Below, in pieces: positions 46,524 through 57,811 of a DNA stretch of 64,000 nt; the stretch's first letter is position 1, and each line of letters begins with the position of its first letter. The DNA is from Paraglaciecola sp. L3A3 (GTDB lineage Bacteria > Pseudomonadota > Gammaproteobacteria > Enterobacterales > Alteromonadaceae): assembly GCF_009796765.1 (NCBI RefSeq), contig NZ_CP047023.1, forward strand, positions 4,571,501-4,635,500, in the 5' to 3' direction. Under the pieces are notes generated by a model. It was not told the origin of the DNA, searched no databases, and saw nothing but the letters and a program-made list of their open reading frames with translations. The position numbers were made by a program, and so were the translations under genes.

Positions 46524-47651
46524 TTACGGGATGTGCTCCGATGCTAGATAATCATGAGATTGCATTTCTTTAAGGCGGCTTAAACAGCGTTTAAATTCAA
46601 AATTAAGCTGGCCTTGAGTATATAAATCTTCCATTGCCACTGCTGCTGACATAATCACTTTGACTTTACGTTCATAAAATTCATCCACCATGGCAATAAA
46701 CCTTCGAGCAATATCGTCAGTGGTTTGCCCCATTTGTTCAACATTGCTAATTAATACAGAATGATACAAGCGACTTATTTCCATATAATCAGTTTGGCTT
46801 CGTGGCCCATCACAAAGGGCTCTAAATTCGAACATCACCACACCATCTGCGTTATGCAATGAAGGAATAAAGCGCCCTTCAATTTCAATATTTTGTTTTT
46901 CTGTCATCAACTCAGGCGCCAATTGACTAAAATACTGATACAAGTTTTTACTAGCTTGCTCATCTAAAGGATAATGAAAAATTTCAGCCTGCTCTAAAGT
47001 TCGTAAACGATAATCCACGCCGCTGTCGACATTAATTATGCGAGTATTTTGATTAATCAATTCAATCGCAGGTAAAAATCTAGCACGCTGTAACCCATTT
47101 TTATACAAGTCATCGGGTACTATGTTAGAAGTTGCAACAAGCACAATACCATGAGCAAACAACTCTTCCATTAAGGTACCCAAGATCATAGCGTCGGTAA
47201 TATCAGAAACAAAAAATTCATCAAAACAAATGACCTTAGTTTCATCGGCAAAAATTTGCGCTATGCTTTTGAGCGGATCAGAGTGACCAGCCAATTTTTT
47301 TAACTCTTGATGGACTCTGTGCATAAAACGATGAAAATGTATGCGCATTTTATTTTCAAAGGGCAAACATTCATAAAAGGTATCAACTAAATAGGTTTTA
47401 CCTCGACCTACCCCACCCCAAAAATATATCCCTTGGATTGAAGGTTTAGTCATACCTTTGCCAAAAGCAGACTGCAATTTTATCCGCCAAGTTAATTTTT
47501 TTTCGGGCTGAGTTAATTCTTCAAATAAGCGTTGCAGCTCTTTAACCGCATTTTCTTGAGCCGAATCATATTGAAAATCAGCATCAAGTAAGTCCGTTTG
47601 ATACTTCTGCCAAGGTGTTTGTTCTATCATAGGTTGAAAATTTCCCACCAT
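46524..47651 (-). CDS. zapE: Cell division protein ZapE (AFG1-like ATPase)
   Basis: ATPase of 375 residues associated with the Z-ring. Walker A GGVGRGKTYLVD is at about 84-95 and Walker B-like VICFDEFFVSD at about 145. The context, beside zapG and degQ/degS, matches the yhcM-yhcB-degQ-degS arrangement of E. coli. An alternative ATG at codon 8 (47630) would give 368 residues. Divergent from zapG. Confidence 0.94.
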   Translation of the reverse strand: MVGNFQPMIEQTPWQKYQTDLLDADFQYDSAQENAVKELQRLFEELTQPEKKLTWRIKLQSAFGKGMTKPSIQGIYFWGGVGRGKTYLVDTFYECLPFENKMRIHFHRFMHRVHQELKKLAGHSDPLKSIAQIFADETKVICFDEFFVSDITDAMILGTLMEELFAHGIVLVATSNIVPDDLYKNGLQRARFLPAIELINQNTRIINVDSGVDYRLRTLEQAEIFHYPLDEQASKNLYQYFSQLAPELMTEKQNIEIEGRFIPSLHNADGVVMFEFRALCDGPRSQTDYMEISRLYHSVLISNVEQMGQTTDDIARRFIAMVDEFYERKVKVIMSAAVAMEDLYTQGQLNFEFKRCLSRLKEMQSHDYLASEHIP

Positions 47652-47789
47652 CTATTGTGTAAAATCACACTTGAATACAAATAAAATGACCGCATTAAAA
47701 ATGCTAAGGGTATAATAACAATATTAGGTAAACATTGCGCTTGTACACTTATATCAAGTTAGCGAAAGTAATTAAGATTAGGAGATGTT

Positions 47790-48227
47790 ATGGATTGGTT
47801 TATAGGATTATTGTTATTAATTTTAGGCGGTATTATTGGTTACTTTGTTGCAAAATATTTCAATGATGCAGACAAAAAACGCCAAGAAGACACAAAAAAT
47901 GAACAAACTATTCAAGAAATAATGGCCCAACAAGCTATTCAACATATACAAGATAGTAAACATATAGCCCAGCAAATTAGTCAACAATCAGAAGCATTAG
48001 CTCAACAGTTAGCTAATTACGAACAAGCCGTTATCGCCCAAAAATCGGGAGGGGAAGACGCAAAATTAAATTATTTTGGCGAACACGCCACCACTTATTT
48101 ACGCAACAAAAGTGAGAACCCCAGTCGTGAAAAAGATAGTGCCAATGTACAACCACTAGATTTTTCTTCTGAGAGTTCTGGACTTTTTTCAGGTTCAACA
48201 GATTCACAGGTGAAGGAAATTAAGTAA
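47790..48227 (+). CDS. zapG: Envelope and division protein ZapG (YhcB, DUF1043)
   Basis: A 145-residue protein with an N-terminal membrane helix (about 3-21, LLLLILGGIIGYFVAKYF) and a long coiled coil (about 28-90), then a polar tail. This is the layout of YhcB/ZapG, which links division and envelope growth. An AGGAG ribosome binding site precedes the ATG (in GATTAGGAGATGTT). Confidence 0.88.
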   Translation: MDWFIGLLLLILGGIIGYFVAKYFNDADKKRQEDTKNEQTIQEIMAQQAIQHIQDSKHIAQQISQQSEALAQQLANYEQAVIAQKSGGEDAKLNYFGEHATTYLRNKSENPSREKDSANVQPLDFSSESSGLFSGSTDSQVKEIK

Positions 48228-48295
48228 GGAACTTTCTACACACCTAAACAGTCTTTGTGTTGTTTAATTAATTTAGTTTATGGAGATATTAATCG

Positions 48296-49648
48296 ATGAA
48301 TAAAGTAGTCAATCGTTTAGCTGTCGCATGTTGTGTTGTAGCTATAAGTTGGTCATCGCAGGCAGCTTTGCCTTTTTTTTCAACGGATAAAGATGAAATA
48401 CCTAGCCTAGCTCCGATGTTGGATAAAACCACTCCAGCAATAGTTAGTATTTCTGTAGAAGGCACTCAAGTTTCCACTCAAAAAGTACCAGAGATGTTTA
48501 AACACTTTTTTGGTGGGCCAAATGAGCAAGTACAAGAGCGTCCATTTAAAGGTTTAGGATCGGGTGTCATTATCGATGCCAAAAAAGGTTATGTTGTAAC
48601 CAATAATCATGTTGTCGATAACGCTGATGAAATTACCGTTAAATTAACTGATGGCCGCGAATTCAAAGCTAGAAAATTAGGGGCTGATGCACAAAGTGAT
48701 ATCGCGCTTTTAAAAATAGAGCCAGAAAATTTAACTGCTGTTCCTTTAGCCGACTCAGATGATTTGCGTGTTGGTGATTTTGTAGTAGCGATTGGTAACC
48801 CTTTTGGTATAGGGCAAACAGTGACCTCAGGGATTGTCAGTGCATTAGGCCGTTCAGGCTTAAATATTGGCGGTTATGAAGATTTTATTCAAACAGATGC
48901 AGCAATTAACCGTGGTAATTCAGGTGGGGCCTTAGTCAGTTTGCGAGGCGAATTAGTTGGCATTAACACTGCTATTTTTGGACCTAACGGCGGTAACGTG
49001 GGTATTGGTTTCTCAATACCATCAAACATGATGAAAAGTTTAGTCGATCAAATCATTGAATTTGGCGAAGTACGTCGTGGACTTTTAGGTATCACAGGCC
49101 AAGATATTGACTCAGGATTGGCTGAAGCGATGAACTTAGATGTTAATAAAGGTGCATTTGTTAGTGAAGTAACGCCCGACTCTGCAGCTGAAAAAGGCGG
49201 CATCCAAGCTGGCGACATCATTACCGAAATTAACGGTAAAACGATTGTTAGCTTTCAAGAACTACGAGCTAAAATTGCCAGTAAAGGGGCAGGAAGCAAA
49301 CTTGAGTTAACCATTTTACGTAAAGGAAAGCGCAAAGTGATTGATGTAGTACTTGGTGATGCAACCCAAGCAGTTGTTGCGGCTAAAGAAATTCATCCAG
49401 CTCTTGAAGGTGCGGTTTTAACCAATGGTAAAACCAAACAAGGTGATAATGGTGTGGTGATTTCAGAACTCGAAAATCGCTCTCCCGCTGCCAGAATAGG
49501 CCTACAAGATGGTGATGTGATTATTGGTGTTAACCGTAAACCTGTTGATACAGTAATGAAATTACGCAATGAATTGGACGAATCAAAAGGCGTTATCGCA
49601 CTCAACATTAAACGTGGACTTGCTTCCATATATTTAGTTATTCGTTAA
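48296..49648 (+). CDS. degQ: Periplasmic serine protease DegQ/DegP
   Basis: HtrA-family protease and chaperone of 450 residues with a signal peptide (about 1-24, ends SSQAALP). Catalytic triad His105 (TNNHVVDN), Asp135 (SDIALLK) and Ser209 (GNSGGALV). Two PDZ domains follow (about 255-345 and 360-450). The size and two PDZ domains fit DegQ/DegP; the adjacency to degS favours DegQ. A GGAG ribosome binding site lies 8-9 bases before the start. Confidence 0.95.
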   Translation: MNKVVNRLAVACCVVAISWSSQAALPFFSTDKDEIPSLAPMLDKTTPAIVSISVEGTQVSTQKVPEMFKHFFGGPNEQVQERPFKGLGSGVIIDAKKGYVVTNNHVVDNADEITVKLTDGREFKARKLGADAQSDIALLKIEPENLTAVPLADSDDLRVGDFVVAIGNPFGIGQTVTSGIVSALGRSGLNIGGYEDFIQTDAAINRGNSGGALVSLRGELVGINTAIFGPNGGNVGIGFSIPSNMMKSLVDQIIEFGEVRRGLLGITGQDIDSGLAEAMNLDVNKGAFVSEVTPDSAAEKGGIQAGDIITEINGKTIVSFQELRAKIASKGAGSKLELTILRKGKRKVIDVVLGDATQAVVAAKEIHPALEGAVLTNGKTKQGDNGVVISELENRSPAARIGLQDGDVIIGVNRKPVDTVMKLRNELDESKGVIALNIKRGLASIYLVIR

Positions 49649-49738
49649 TTTAACCAGTTACGCGGCTTGTATTTTAGCAATGCAAGCCGCTATCAACTTG
49701 CTGTTTTCAGTGTTATTATTCTGAGTATCTGCCCTGCA

Positions 49739-50830
49739 ATGATTCAACCGCTCGTGCCAAGACTGCTCATATCCATTTTAAAATCTATCGTAATAGGTGT
49801 GATCATTTCTTCGATCATCCTGCTTCTTGTACCCGACTTACGTCAAGGTAGCGGATTACCTCTAGACTTTTTTTCTCAAAAAGATAAAAAAACTAAAAAA
49901 TTAAGCTTCAGCCCAGCTGTCAATTCAGCTGGTCCCGCGGTAGTTAATGTCTATAGCGAAAGTTTAGATGCATCAAGCTATTATCGTAGACAACCGGTAC
50001 AACGTACCAATTTAGGTTCAGGCGTCATCATGAATGCCGATGGATACATATTGACTTGTTTGCATGTTATTGAAAATGCCGTCACCGCTAAAGACAATAT
50101 TATTGTTGTTGGATTACAAGATGGTCGACTCGCTGAAGCACAAATTATTGGTTTTGATCCTATCACTGATCTAGCTGTGTTAAGCATCTCAGAAGAAAAT
50201 CTAACTGTTGTACCTCAACAAAATGAAAACATTAATGCAGTAGGCGACGTAGTACTAGCCATAGGTAACCCATACAACTTGGGACAGACAGTTACCCAAG
50301 GTATTATCAGCCGGATCAGTAACAATGGCCTGAATATGTATTTTGATTATATTCAAACAGACGCGGTATTAAGTGAAGGGAATTCTGGTGGCGCACTAGT
50401 AGATAGTGAAGGTAACTTACTTGGTATAACCAATGCGAATTTCAAAACTCGGGTTAGCAGAAATCGCATAGAAGCTGCTGATGGAGTGTCTTTTGCCATC
50501 CCTTATTCTTTAGCCAAAAAGGTAATGGAAGATATTATTACCAATGGCAAAGTGATCCGTGGTGCTCTTGGGTTTACCGCTGTTGAACAGCAACCCTCTA
50601 CCTCAGGTGGAATTTATGTCACTTCAGTCAGTCCAAACGGCGCAGCTGATTTAGGAGGCTTACAAATTAAAGATCTGGTTATTGCTGTGGACGGTAAATC
50701 TACCACTAGTATTCGTAGTACCTTAGATTATATTACTAACCTAGTTCCAGGCTCAAAAGTGAGCTTTCAAATAATTCGTGATGGTAATAAATTAAACTTA
50801 GAAATGACAGTAGCCGAATTAGAGCAGTAA
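49739..50830 (+). CDS. degS: Site-1 protease DegS of the sigma-E pathway
   Basis: Membrane-anchored HtrA protease that senses misfolded porins and cuts RseA. From this ATG 363 residues, with an N-terminal membrane segment (about 9-32), catalytic triad His109 (CLHVIE), Asp144 (TDLAVL) and Ser216 (GNSGGALV), and a single PDZ domain (about 265-363). A TTG 24 codons upstream extends the ORF, but known DegS proteins begin close to the membrane segment, so the ATG is preferred. It lies 90 bases after degQ. Confidence 0.94.
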   Translation: MIQPLVPRLLISILKSIVIGVIISSIILLLVPDLRQGSGLPLDFFSQKDKKTKKLSFSPAVNSAGPAVVNVYSESLDASSYYRRQPVQRTNLGSGVIMNADGYILTCLHVIENAVTAKDNIIVVGLQDGRLAEAQIIGFDPITDLAVLSISEENLTVVPQQNENINAVGDVVLAIGNPYNLGQTVTQGIISRISNNGLNMYFDYIQTDAVLSEGNSGGALVDSEGNLLGITNANFKTRVSRNRIEAADGVSFAIPYSLAKKVMEDIITNGKVIRGALGFTAVEQQPSTSGGIYVTSVSPNGAADLGGLQIKDLVIAVDGKSTTSIRSTLDYITNLVPGSKVSFQIIRDGNKLNLEMTVAELEQ

Positions 50831-50839
50831 TCGGCTACT
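50809..50839. terminator. Hairpin across the degS stop codon
   Basis: AGTAGCCGA (50809-50817) and TCGGCTACT (50831-50839) form a perfect 9-bp stem whose loop contains the degS TAA (50828-50830). It separates degS from the convergent murA, whose stop is at 50851. No long T-run, so its role as a terminator is likely but not certain. Confidence 0.5.
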
Positions 50840-50850
50840 TAAATAGTCTG

Positions 50851-52122
<1,272 letters not shown>

Positions 52123-52164
52123 CTATTTAGATAATAACTGGGGGAAGAAAGTACAGGCTGATAA

Positions 52165-52422
52165 CTATTGAGGAAGATTAAATAACTTTTCTCTTTTCCA
52201 CTGTGTTTCGGTAAAGGTTTTAATAGACACTGCATGCATCACACCTTCGGCAATTTTCTCTGCTAGAGGCGCATATACAAATTGCTGTTTTTTAACTCGA
52301 CTCATCTCTGCAAATTTATCGCTGACCGCAATAACTTGAAAGTGAGACCCCTCACCACTAACGTGAACCTCAGCTAGTCCAAGAGTTTCTTTTAATAATG
52401 TTTCTATTTGTTGATTGTCCAT
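52165..52422 (-). CDS. ibaG: BolA family protein IbaG
   Basis: An 85-residue BolA-like protein; the helix-turn-helix-like segment RVKKQQFVYAPLAEKI, and MHAVSIKTFTETQWKR at the C-terminus are typical. Such proteins work with monothiol glutaredoxins in iron-sulfur handling and acid response. Position between mlaB and murA identifies IbaG (YrbA) rather than BolA. Confidence 0.93.
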   Translation of the reverse strand: MDNQQIETLLKETLGLAEVHVSGEGSHFQVIAVSDKFAEMSRVKKQQFVYAPLAEKIAEGVMHAVSIKTFTETQWKREKLFNLPQ

Positions 52423-52451
52423 TGTCGATCCGAAATATGGTGAATAACTGC

Positions 52452-52766
52452 CTATTGTACCGACAAAAAGCTATCAACGTCGCTAATTTTTGCTAAATTA
52501 ACCAAAGTTTCAGGAATATCTTTTATCACAAACTTAATGTTTTTCTGGTTACAGTCTTTTAATAAATTGATTAACCATGCGAGGCCAGCGGTATCAGTAT
52601 GCTCAATTCCAGACATATCTAATGTGGCGATTTCTTTTGGCGAAGCTTGGCTAAACAGAACAAGCTCCTGTAAAGATTGCTGAAACGCAGGTACGGTATT
52701 ACGATTTAAATCACCTTGCAGGGCAAAATAACCGCTACCTTGTTCAACAACAGTAAGTGCTTTCAC
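52452..52766 (-). CDS. mlaB: STAS-domain protein MlaB
   Basis: A 104-residue STAS domain; LDMSGIEHTDTAGLAWLINLL carries the conserved Ser/Thr region. It binds the ATPase MlaF and is needed for the MlaFEDB complex. It starts directly at the stop codon of mlaC, which suggests translational coupling. Confidence 0.92.
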   Translation of the reverse strand: MKALTVVEQGSGYFALQGDLNRNTVPAFQQSLQELVLFSQASPKEIATLDMSGIEHTDTAGLAWLINLLKDCNQKNIKFVIKDIPETLVNLAKISDVDSFLSVQ

Positions 52767-53411
52767 CTAACTATCCTTTTTGTTAGATTCAAGAACTAAG
52801 GGTTTAGCAATCGCACCTTTCATCAAGTCAATGACCGCTTGAATTCCGTCTTTACGTAGGATGGCTTCAAACTCACTTTGTTTACTTGATAACATACTGA
52901 TGCCTTCAGCAACCATGTCATAAGTTTTCCACTCATTAGTGCGTTTGTTTTTCCGCAATTTGAAGGAAATATTAATATCAGGGCGGTTTGGATCTTTAAT
53001 AATAGCCCGAACCGTCACAGCCGTTTCATCATCGATTTCTCTAGTTGGCTGAAACTCTACTTGTTGATTTTTATAATAAGATAAAGCAATAGAATAAGTG
53101 GTAATTAAGTATGAGCGGAACACACTAATATATTCAGGTATTTTATCTTTAGGCACTTTTTTGAAGTTATTACCTAGCACTTTTAAAGCAGAGAAATTGT
53201 AATCAATATGAGGTAATAGCTCCTCTTCCATAATGGTACGCAATAATTCTGGGTTCTTTTCAATTTCAGGCTGTTCACTTTTAATTCGATCAAAAGTTTT
53301 ATTGGCCACTACTTGGATCATTTCGTAAGGGTTCAACTCGTCTGCTTGAATCATTCCAGACGTAAATAAGAAACACCCGCCCACTACTAATTGGGTCAAT
53401 CGTTTTAACAC
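52767..53411 (-). CDS. mlaC: Phospholipid-binding protein MlaC
   Basis: Periplasmic lipid carrier of 214 residues that shuttles phospholipid between the outer membrane MlaA complex and MlaFEDB. Signal peptide at about 1-23 (ends MIQADE), then the Tol-Ttg2 fold with LLPHIDYNFSALKVLG and YDMVAEGISMLSSKQSEF. Fourth gene of the mlaFEDCB operon. Confidence 0.95.
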   Translation of the reverse strand: MLKRLTQLVVGGCFLFTSGMIQADELNPYEMIQVVANKTFDRIKSEQPEIEKNPELLRTIMEEELLPHIDYNFSALKVLGNNFKKVPKDKIPEYISVFRSYLITTYSIALSYYKNQQVEFQPTREIDDETAVTVRAIIKDPNRPDINISFKLRKNKRTNEWKTYDMVAEGISMLSSKQSEFEAILRKDGIQAVIDLMKGAIAKPLVLESNKKDS

Positions 53412-53431
53412 TATAAACTCTCCTTTATACC

Positions 53432-53902
53432 TTAATCGTTATTGCCAAACAAAAATTGACCGATAAGGTCTTCTAACACCAATGCTGATTTAGTGTCTTC
53501 TATGTAGTCACCATCAGCTAAATTTTCAATGCCGTCTATAGCGAAACCCGGTTGAAAACCAATATATTGTTCACCCAACAAACCCGAAGTTAATATAGAC
53601 ACCGAACTAGTTTCTGGAAATGTTTTAAATTCTGAGGAAATACTCATAGTCACTATGGGTGTAAAATCATCATGATCCAGTGCAATACGATCCACCCGAC
53701 CAACGGTTACCCCACCAACTTTTACAGCAGACCTTTCTTTTAGACCGCCAATATTATCAAATTTGGCATGTAAGATATAACTATCACCCGAGTTAGTCAT
53801 ACTTTGGTTAGCCACTTTTAAAGCTAGTAATAGCCCAGCAGCAATAGTCAACACAACAAAAAAACCTACCAACAATTCTGCTTTTCTGGATTTCATTCCC
53901 AT
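53432..53902 (-). CDS. mlaD: MCE-domain protein MlaD
   Basis: Inner-membrane substrate-binding subunit of 156 residues with one N-terminal membrane segment (about 9-28) and an MCE domain (LHAKFDNIGGLKERSAVKVGGVTVGRVDRI). It forms a hexameric ring with a central lipid tunnel. The hydrophobic SILTSGLLGEQYIGFQPG segment is the family's pore region. Gap to mlaE is 5 bases. Confidence 0.95.
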   Translation of the reverse strand: MGMKSRKAELLVGFFVVLTIAAGLLLALKVANQSMTNSGDSYILHAKFDNIGGLKERSAVKVGGVTVGRVDRIALDHDDFTPIVTMSISSEFKTFPETSSVSILTSGLLGEQYIGFQPGFAIDGIENLADGDYIEDTKSALVLEDLIGQFLFGNND

Positions 53903-53907
53903 TTCCT

Positions 53908-54687
53908 TTACTCAATTCCGAACATTAATGCAGTTAGAATGAAATCTAACCCTAAAACAGCTAACGATGAGAACACCACTGTTTCAGTCGTTGCTTTACT
54001 AATACCTTCAGACGTGGGTATAGAGTCATACCCTTTGAAAGTGGCGATCCAAGTGATAACAAAAGCAAAAACAAAGCTTTTAATCACACCATTCATTACG
54101 TCTTTATTCCAATCAACGGTTGATTGCATTATCGACCAATAACTACCTTCATCAACTCCTAACCAATCAACCCCAACTAAGTGGCCACCAATTATGCCTA
54201 CAGCACTAAATATTAGCGCCAACATTGGCATTGAAATAATACCGGCCCATAAACGAGGAGCTATCACTCTTCGTAAGGGATCAACAGCCATCATTTCTAA
54301 ACTACTTAGTTGCTCTGTGGCTTTCATTAAACCAATTTCAGCAGTCAATGCTGAACCAGCGCGCCCAGCAAACAACAATGCAGTCACCACAGGCCCAAGT
54401 TCTCGCAATAATGACAAAGCCACCATAGGCCCTAAACTGCCTTCAGCTCCATATCCCACAAGTATGGTATAACCTTGTAAGGCCATTACCATGCCGATAA
54501 ATAAACCAGAAACAACAATAATTAACAAAGACTGCACACCAACAACATGAAGCTGTTTAATTGTCAGTGGAATTAATTTTGCTGGCTGTGGTTTAGCAAC
54601 AACCGCTCCCCACAGCATAAATGAAGCTCGGCCAAAGGTAGATATTTTATCAATGGCAGACGCCCCAAAGTTAGCTAGCCAATTCAT
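53908..54687 (-). CDS. mlaE: ABC lipid transporter permease MlaE
   Basis: Permease of the phospholipid transporter, 259 residues, with five or more hydrophobic segments and the MlaE-family core ([34 protein letters not shown]), in which the EIG-x-M-x-x-TEQ motif contacts the ATPase. Overlaps mlaF by 4 bases (ATGA). Confidence 0.96.
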   Translation of the reverse strand: MNWLANFGASAIDKISTFGRASFMLWGAVVAKPQPAKLIPLTIKQLHVVGVQSLLIIVVSGLFIGMVMALQGYTILVGYGAEGSLGPMVALSLLRELGPVVTALLFAGRAGSALTAEIGLMKATEQLSSLEMMAVDPLRRVIAPRLWAGIISMPMLALIFSAVGIIGGHLVGVDWLGVDEGSYWSIMQSTVDWNKDVMNGVIKSFVFAFVITWIATFKGYDSIPTSEGISKATTETVVFSSLAVLGLDFILTALMFGIE

Positions 54688-55484
54688 AGTTCTCCTCCTA
54701 TGAAAGCTTGCGTAATATTAGAAGCTGGGTAATGAAATGGCACTGGACCATCAGCTTGTCCCAGCAAAAACTGTTGAACTAAAGGTGAGTCGCTATTTCT
54801 AATTTCTTCAGGGGTACCACTACCAATCACTTTGCGCTCGGCAAGGATATAGATATAGTCAGCAATCGTTAATACTTCAGTCACATCATGAGTCACAACA
54901 ACACTGGTTAACTTTAGAGCATCATTTAAGGCTTTAATTAACTTAACCAAAACACCCATTGAAATTGGGTCTTGCCCTGCGAAAGGTTCGTCATACATGA
55001 TAAGTTCCGGATCTAACGCTATCGCTCTGGCAAGTGCTGCCCGTCTAGCCATACCACCAGATAACTCAGCAGGCATAAGTTGAGCTGCTCCTCTCAGTCC
55101 CACAGCCTGTAATTTTAACATCACCACTGTGTGAATAAGAGTTTCAGATAATTTAGTATGCTCACGCAAAGGAAACGCTACATTATCAAATACAGACATG
55201 TCGGTAAAAAGCGCACCACTTTGAAACAACATACTCATTTGTCGGCGAACTTCAAATAATCTATTTCGGCTCATGCCAGGAATAGACTCATCTTTAAAAC
55301 GAATGTCTCCTTTATCAGGGGTAAGCTGCCCTCCCATAAGTCGTAACATAGTGGTTTTACCTATGCCACTTGGCCCCATTATGGCGGTTGTTTTACCTTT
55401 TTGAATACGCAAAGAAATATCATCATAGATAATACGGCCGTTGCGGCTAAACGTTAGATTGTCTATTTCAATCAAATTTTCCAT
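54684..55484 (-). CDS. mlaF: ABC lipid transporter ATPase MlaF
   Basis: ATPase of the Mla phospholipid transporter, 266 residues. Walker [10 protein letters not shown] (37-45), Q-loop [10 protein letters not shown], signature LSGGMARR, Walker [14 protein letters not shown] and the H-loop in VVVTHDV. First gene of mlaFEDCB-ibaG-murA, transcribed away from yrbG. Confidence 0.97.
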   Translation of the reverse strand: MENLIEIDNLTFSRNGRIIYDDISLRIQKGKTTAIMGPSGIGKTTMLRLMGGQLTPDKGDIRFKDESIPGMSRNRLFEVRRQMSMLFQSGALFTDMSVFDNVAFPLREHTKLSETLIHTVVMLKLQAVGLRGAAQLMPAELSGGMARRAALARAIALDPELIMYDEPFAGQDPISMGVLVKLIKALNDALKLTSVVVTHDVTEVLTIADYIYILAERKVIGSGTPEEIRNSDSPLVQQFLLGQADGPVPFHYPASNITQAFIGGEL

Positions 55485-55835
55485 TAAAAGATGGGAATTC
55501 CAAATTAGTTAAACACATGGGTCAAAAAAAAACCCTTCATCAGCCGTGTATTGTATTCGTTTTCCTGCTAAAAGGACAAAAAGAATAAGTAACAAAGTAT
55601 AATTAATTTTGCTGAACATAAACTTAACCACTGCACCTTAACTGTGTTTGTGCGATTTATGAACATTAAGTTCCAAGCCTTTTCCATTTTACTCAATATT
55701 ATTCAGCATAATATCCGTCAAATATCTATTTCAACTTAGCCCAAGCGTTAATTGAGTTAGTTTTCTGCATAAAAAGCCTCAAACCTATAGTGACGTTTTT
55801 TTTTATTCTTTATTCATATGAAACCAGCTAACTTT

Positions 55836-55865
55836 TTGCGACAATTAGCACTAGGCTCTTATGAT
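55836..55865 (+). promoter_or_regulatory. Candidate promoter of the yrbG-kds-lpt-rpoN operon
   Basis: TTGCGA (55836-55841), an 18-base spacer and TATGAT (55860-55865) lie 18 bases before the GTG start of yrbG. The 399-base gap 55485-55883 between mlaF and yrbG holds no gene; it is A/T-rich with no clear mla promoter that I could settle on. Confidence 0.45.
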
Positions 55866-55883
55866 TAAAAGAAGTGAACGTTT

Positions 55884-56840
55884 GTGATTTTAGAAGCATG
55901 TTATTTTCTTGTCTGGTTAGTAGTATTAAGTTTGGCTGCTGACCGATTTGTATTTGGCGCATCAGTACTGGCTAAAAACATAGGGGTTTCACCTATGATA
56001 ATAGGTCTAACTATAGTCGCAATGGGATCTTCTGCCCCAGAAATAATGGTTGCTGCCACAGCTTCATTTAATGGTGGCACAGATACCGCTGTCGGCAACG
56101 CAATTGGCTCAAATATCACAAACATTGCTCTTGTACTTGGAATTACAGCTTTACTAAAACCTCTTTCCATTGCTTCAAGTACCTTAAAAAAAGAAATGCC
56201 TTTGCTTTTAGCCGTCTCTTTATTAGCAGTTTATTTTCTTGCTGATTATGAACTGATACGTTTAGAAGGCATAATATTAATCGTTTTATTCTTTGTAGTT
56301 ATTGGTGCTTTAGCTTGGATGTCGATTCATGTGGAGAAAGGCGATCCTTTGCAACCTGAAGCCGAAAGTGAAATACCCTCAGGTGTATCTACTTCAAAAG
56401 CTGTGAGCTGGTTAATTATCGGTATGATTTTACTACCATTAAGTGCTTATTTCATGGTCCAATCCGCAGAGATCATTGCTCGCCACTTTGGACTAAGCGA
56501 ACTTGTCATTGGCCTTACTATAATCGCTATAGGTACCAGTCTACCCGAACTCGCAGCCTGTGTGGCAGGTGTATTAAAAGGCGAAGACGACCTCGCCTTA
56601 GGTAACATTATTGGCTCCAATATATTCAACATTTTGGCCGTACTTGCTATGCCTGGATTGATTGCCCCCGGCGTTATTGATGCTAACGCCGCCACTCGAG
56701 ATAGTTATGTGATGATAGGCCTCACTGTATTGCTCCTTGTATTTAGCTTTAACATAAGGGGCAGTAGACGAATTAATCGCGTGGAAGGTGGTTGTCTCAT
56801 CGCCTGTTTCTTCGGTTATCAATATTTATTATTTAGTTGA
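55884..56840 (+). CDS. yrbG: Calcium/sodium antiporter YrbG
   Basis: CaCA-superfamily exchanger of 318 residues with about ten membrane helices in two inverted halves. Each half has its alpha repeat: GLTIVAMGSSAPEIMVA with GNAIGSNITNI, and GLTIIAIGTSLPELAAC with GNIIGSNIFNI. The start is GTG; no nearby ATG is in frame with the N-terminal helix. Same position as yrbG in E. coli, next to mla and kdsD. Confidence 0.94.
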   Translation: MILEACYFLVWLVVLSLAADRFVFGASVLAKNIGVSPMIIGLTIVAMGSSAPEIMVAATASFNGGTDTAVGNAIGSNITNIALVLGITALLKPLSIASSTLKKEMPLLLAVSLLAVYFLADYELIRLEGIILIVLFFVVIGALAWMSIHVEKGDPLQPEAESEIPSGVSTSKAVSWLIIGMILLPLSAYFMVQSAEIIARHFGLSELVIGLTIIAIGTSLPELAACVAGVLKGEDDLALGNIIGSNIFNILAVLAMPGLIAPGVIDANAATRDSYVMIGLTVLLLVFSFNIRGSRRINRVEGGCLIACFFGYQYLLFS

Positions 56841-56845
56841 TCACT

Positions 56846-57811
56846 ATGAGCGAATTTATTAAATCAGCCTTAAGAGTATTAACCATAGAACAGCAGGCGA
56901 TTGAGAAGTTAACTCAATATATCGATCATTCTTTCGAACAAGCCTGCCAGCTTATTTTATCCTGCAAAGGAAAAGTCATAGTTTGTGGCATGGGTAAGTC
57001 TGGGCATATTGGTCATAAAATATCGGCCACATTAGCCAGTACTGGCACACCAGCATTTTTCATGCACCCAGCGGAAGCTAATCATGGTGATTTAGGAATG
57101 TTGACCGAACAAGACATTTTATTAGCCATTTCCAATTCTGGTGAAACAGCTGAGTTATTAGCACTCATTCCTGTAGTTAAACGTTTAGGTGTACCTATTA
57201 TTGCCATGACCTCAAATGCCAAATCCACATTAGGTCAATATGCCAATATAAATTTATGTATAAAAGTGGACAAAGAAGCCTGTTCATTAGGATTAGCCCC
57301 CACTTCAAGTACCACTGCCACACTAGTGATGGGTGATGCCTTAGCTGTTGCCTTACTAGATGAAAGAGGTTTTACCTCAGAAGACTTTGCTCTGTCACAT
57401 CCTGGTGGGTCTTTAGGTAAAAAATTACTATTATCCCTTGCTGATATCATGGTTAAAGGAGAAGCTTTACCCTTAGTCACTCCTGAACACACTTTACGTC
57501 AGGCATTAGTCGAAATATCTCATAAAGCGCTTGGTATGACTGGAATTGTCGAGCAATCAGGTCAATTAGTCGGTATATTTACCGATGGTGATTTACGTCG
57601 AGTATTGGATGACAAAATTGACGTACACCACACAACAATCAAACAAATAATGACCCAAAATAGTATAACCGCCTCCCCTGAAATGCTCGCGGCTGAGGTA
57701 TTAAAATTGATGCAACAGCATAAAATTAATTCTTTATTCGTCACGGATGCGGCTAACAAACCTATTGGCGCAATCAATATGCAAATATTACTTCAAGCAG
57801 GAATTATTTAA
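56846..57811 (+). CDS. kdsD: Arabinose-5-phosphate isomerase
   Basis: Converts ribulose-5-phosphate to arabinose-5-phosphate for Kdo synthesis. From this ATG 321 residues; an N-terminal SIS domain (GMGKSGHIGHKISATLASTGTPA, then SNSGETAELLALIP) is followed by two CBS domains (about 205-321). A TTG overlapping the yrbG stop codon, three codons upstream, is the alternative start. The last base of the TAA is the first of the kdsC ATG. Confidence 0.96.
   Translation: MSEFIKSALRVLTIEQQAIEKLTQYIDHSFEQACQLILSCKGKVIVCGMGKSGHIGHKISATLASTGTPAFFMHPAEANHGDLGMLTEQDILLAISNSGETAELLALIPVVKRLGVPIIAMTSNAKSTLGQYANINLCIKVDKEACSLGLAPTSSTTATLVMGDALAVALLDERGFTSEDFALSHPGGSLGKKLLLSLADIMVKGEALPLVTPEHTLRQALVEISHKALGMTGIVEQSGQLVGIFTDGDLRRVLDDKIDVHHTTIKQIMTQNSITASPEMLAAEVLKLMQQHKINSLFVTDAANKPIGAINMQILLQAGII

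Noticed and set aside
55485..55883. Possible small gene in the mlaF-yrbG gap
   Set aside because: The only ATG-led frame near yrbG (from 55861) stops after eight codons; nothing else looks coding.
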